DNA from: Propionibacteriaceae bacterium UBA6238
GTDB taxonomy: Bacteria > Actinomycetota > Actinomycetes > Propionibacteriales > Propionibacteriaceae
NCBI GenBank assembly: GCA_002441465.1
Contig: DJWE01000018.1
Coordinates: 1 to 26,663, forward strand
Direction: 5' to 3'
Length of the DNA: 26,663 nt
The position numbers and the translations under genes are program-made. Below, piece after piece: positions 24,677 to 26,663 of the stretch. Position 1 is the stretch's first letter, and every line of letters starts with the position of its first letter. Below the pieces are notes generated by a model. The model had not been told where the DNA came from. It worked only from the letters and a program-made list of their open reading frames with translations, and did not search any database.

Positions 24677-25813
24677 ATGTCCGAACGCAATGATGATGAC
24701 TGGGAAGCGTTTCTCCGGTGGAAATCCGAGCAGCAACACGATCCTGAACCCGCACCTGATACGTCTGGCTTATCCGTTGGCGAGCTGACCAGCGGGTCCA
24801 GACGCGTGGAGTTTGATCCGCCTCACAGCGATCGGCCTGTGCAACTGAGCCCCGCTGCAGACACATCTCTTCGCGGCGGAACGAGGACAAGGTGGTTGAT
24901 CCCAGTCACGGTCCTGAGCCTGTTACTGCTCGCAGCCGGAGGTGGGGTCTGGGTTGTTCAGAGTCAGAGAGAGCAGGCCCGGGCAATCGAAGCGGTGGAG
25001 GCATCCATCATGGCCATCGGGGTTGTCACAGTGCAAGACGCACAGGAGATTGCATTCGCGAAGGAAGCGTACGACGCCCTAGATTCTGACTTGGCAGCGC
25101 GGGTGACGAACGCCAGCGTGCTCGGCGACGCTCTCGACCAACTGACGGTTCGGCTTGAGGAGGTCTCGGCTGCCCAGGGTGCTATAGACAGGGCGGTCAC
25201 GAACCCTACCTGCTCCAATGCGCTCTTCGCACTGCCAAAGTACGAACTGCTGGACAGGGCCCAGAGGGACATGCTCCGGGACGCGGATTCGGTCCTCGTC
25301 ACAGCGGCAAACTGCGAGGAGGAGTCAGCTGCCGCGGCAATGTGGGAGCCAAGGCTGCGGCCGCCGCAAACATCGCTGGACGCGCTCGCGGCCAGGATGG
25401 ATGAGGCGGAGCGCAAGCGGAATCTGCTTCGTCTCGAGGGAGAATGGTGGGAGGGGCCAGAAGAGACGTCTGCTGGGCAGTGCGAGCATTGGATCTACCC
25501 AGACTTCACCAATCTGGCGGAAGATTCCATGGAGTACGTTGAGTTCAGTTTGAGCCTTCTGGACGAGGATGGTGCAGTCCAGCCAGACGTCAACGATGCT
25601 CAGGAGAACACCGTGCGTGTTGTCGGACCGATCGGTCCTGGTGCGCGCTATCGCCAAGCCGGGAGTGGATTCGCCCTAACTTACGATTGTCTCACCTTTA
25701 CCGGCCTTCAACTGAACTCTGTTGTCATCCAATGGGCGGGGGGGTCTCTAGACACGATTAGCGATGGAAATGTGAGATGCGCCAAATCCTGGGGCGGGGA
25801 GTGCGAGGGTTAG
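24677..25813 (+). CDS. Membrane-anchored protein with one surface-protein-like helical repeat
   Basis: A 378-aa protein: acidic cytoplasmic N-terminus (MSERNDDDWEAFLRWKSEQQ), one transmembrane helix at about residues 73-95, and a large external region. Residues about 111-155 (AIGVVTVQDAQEIAFAKEAY, then DALDSD and VTNASVL) match the helical repeat pattern IG-x-VT...I..A..AYDAL..V.N found in many Gram-positive surface proteins. Later segments with four cysteines (PTCSN, NCEEE, GQCEHW, YDCLTF) are unassigned, and a final Cys pair (NVRCAKSWGGECEG) closes the protein. Ribosome site GAGGAAGG 4 bp before ATG 24677. Function unknown; not linked to the sugar operon by any visible feature. Confidence 0.72.
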   Translation: MSERNDDDWEAFLRWKSEQQHDPEPAPDTSGLSVGELTSGSRRVEFDPPHSDRPVQLSPAADTSLRGGTRTRWLIPVTVLSLLLLAAGGGVWVVQSQREQARAIEAVEASIMAIGVVTVQDAQEIAFAKEAYDALDSDLAARVTNASVLGDALDQLTVRLEEVSAAQGAIDRAVTNPTCSNALFALPKYELLDRAQRDMLRDADSVLVTAANCEEESAAAAMWEPRLRPPQTSLDALAARMDEAERKRNLLRLEGEWWEGPEETSAGQCEHWIYPDFTNLAEDSMEYVEFSLSLLDEDGAVQPDVNDAQENTVRVVGPIGPGARYRQAGSGFALTYDCLTFTGLQLNSVVIQWAGGSLDTISDGNVRCAKSWGGECEG

Positions 25814-25906
25814 CCAGTACTTGGCGTGCGGGATTCAGGCTTCCGTGTGTCAATGCGCCCACGCAAGCTGCTCCAAGCCAATGCGACCACCGAGTAGGGG
25901 GCCCGC

Positions 25907-25912
25907 TAGTCT
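25907..25912 (+). promoter_or_regulatory. -10 element TAGTCT of a leaderless gene
   Basis: TAGTCT is followed by six bases and then the in-frame GTG at 25919, with no ribosome site. This spacing decides the start of the next gene. Confidence 0.5.
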
Positions 25913-25918
25913 GTGTTT

Positions 25919-26260
25919 GTGGGTTCATCGGGGTCGGTCCGGTCACTGCTACGCAGACCGGGATTTTGGGTGGCTGTGGTCGTGAGTGCCATCATTCTTG
26001 GCAATGCCACGGCGTTTCCCGCCGGGCGCTACGAGTGCTCGTGGAGCGGAGCCCGACCGAGCGATGAGTTCGCGGGGGACCTTGTAGTGACGGTCGGAGC
26101 GTGGCCAGGCACGTATCCGTTGAAGGCCAGGATCCACACTTTGGCGGGGCCTATCACCATTGACCACTGGACTCATGCGCATTCGGCCTGGGCGCGAGAG
26201 TTCCATGCCACCATTCCGATCGGATCTCACGACTACCAGGCGCTCTGTGAGTTGATGTGA
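25919..26260 (+). CDS. Small exported or membrane-anchored protein, unknown
   Basis: A 113-aa protein with a basic N-terminus (SVRSLLRRPGF), one hydrophobic segment (about residues 14-31), an external part with Cys/Trp (RYECSWSGARPSDEF), and DLVVTVGAWPGTYPLKARIH, which looks beta-rich. It ends QALCELM. No family recognised. Start is GTG 25919 on the leaderless spacing; GTG 25913 in the same frame is the alternative. Confidence 0.55.
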   Translation: MGSSGSVRSLLRRPGFWVAVVVSAIILGNATAFPAGRYECSWSGARPSDEFAGDLVVTVGAWPGTYPLKARIHTLAGPITIDHWTHAHSAWAREFHATIPIGSHDYQALCELM

Positions 26261-26336
26261 GCCGTCTTGTGGACGACATCGCGGGTTCCGAGCGTCATCA
26301 TCGCCTCGGTCGTGGGCCGGATTTTCGCCCGCCTCG

Positions 26337-26659
26337 ATGCACACCTCTCTCTTCGACCCGTACGCTGGGGTGCGAGTGTCCACGATCCTTGGTGTATCCG
26401 GGTTCCTGTCGCCGGTGCTGCTGTCCACCGGCATCCAGCGATGGTTCTCACTGATCTGCACCCCGATGCGCTTCGACCAGGCCGCACGCGACATCCGCAA
26501 GAAGAAGGCGAGCACATCTCCGACCAGGCCCAGCGCGCGAAATTCGGCCAGATCGAAGACGCCTCCCGGACCGCCGAGTACCACGACGTACTCCAGCTGC
26601 AAGAAGCAGACATCGCCGCCGGCCACCGCATCCTCCGCTTGGATATTGCGCTCAGGTAG
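26337..26659 (+). pseudogene. Frameshifted remnant resembling the C-terminus of a PrgI/SCO6880 conjugation protein
   Basis: One frame from ATG 26337 gives GVSGFLSPVLLSTGIQRWFS, TPMRFDQAARDIRKKKA. After about 26510 the neighbouring frame gives EHISDQAQRAKFGQIEDASR, EYHDVLQLQEADIAAGHRIL, stopping at 26659. Joined, they follow the same pattern as the C-terminal part of the intact 501-aa protein at 4928-6433 (strand ending in P, then a basic helical insert, then a helix with E..A.G). The family resemblance (ARDIRKK, GQIEDA, AGH) is to the SCO6880 set. One base is missing near 26508-26512. The 5' part of such a gene is absent, so this is a fragment. It does not derive from the left-hand copy, since the residues differ widely. 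Confidence 0.5.
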
Positions 26660-26663
26660 GGCC

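Noticed and set aside
25625..25638. 14-bp palindrome GGACCGATCGGTCC
   Set aside because: Inside a coding region, in GC-rich DNA, with no neighbouring promoter or partner motif; may be chance.

Overview
The window is high-GC DNA of actinobacterial type. The evidence is strongly GC-biased third codon positions, frequent GTG starts, several leaderless -10/start arrangements, and conjugation proteins of the SCO6880/PrgI type typical of Actinobacteria. The exact genus cannot be read from it. No rRNA, tRNA, CRISPR array or recognisable att site was seen.

Left part (1 to 10814, all minus strand): a tightly packed conjugative type IV secretion operon, read from 10814 down past position 1. In transcription order it has an unknown 257-aa protein, a 55-aa protein, a ParA/MinD-like protein with an altered P-loop, a VirB2-like two-helix protein, a one-helix VirB8-like protein, a VirB6-like polytopic protein, a PrgI/SCO6880 protein, a VirB4-type ATPase, a three-part cell-wall hydrolase with a C-terminal M23 peptidase, a lipoprotein, and a coupling protein split into a membrane ORF and an ATPase ORF that overlap by ATGA. 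Nearly every junction is a 1-4 bp start/stop overlap. The exceptions are a 128-bp gap after the first gene and a 227-bp gap holding two hairpins just before the coupling protein. No relaxase is seen in the window.

Middle (10815 to 16455): a rearranged accessory zone. It holds a stub of an unknown gene, a 5'-truncated and frameshifted IS3-family transposase, a leaderless membrane-protein gene with a perfect 15-bp inverted repeat inside it, a secreted thermonuclease-like lipoprotein with an excalibur tail, a 1.24-kb IS3-family element with good terminal inverted repeats but a heavily decayed transposase, and a small leaderless membrane protein.

Right part (16456 to 24048): a sugar or polyol module on the minus strand. 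It reads substrate-binding lipoprotein, two-domain ATPase, two RbsC-type permeases, DhaK, DhaL, and has a divergent DeoR-family regulator. Together these suggest import of a small sugar or ketose and phosphorylation by a DhaK/DhaL-type kinase. The residue pattern leaves dihydroxyacetone or a tetrulose such as erythrulose as candidates. Hairpins lie between the binding-protein and ATPase genes and downstream of dhaL. A second, truncated copy of the 1.24-kb IS abuts deoR, in the same orientation as the first copy, so the module is bracketed by related IS sequences.

Far right (24510 to 26663): two membrane-anchored or secreted proteins of unknown role, then a frameshifted remnant resembling the C-terminal part of a second, divergent PrgI/SCO6880 conjugation protein, on the opposite strand to the left operon.
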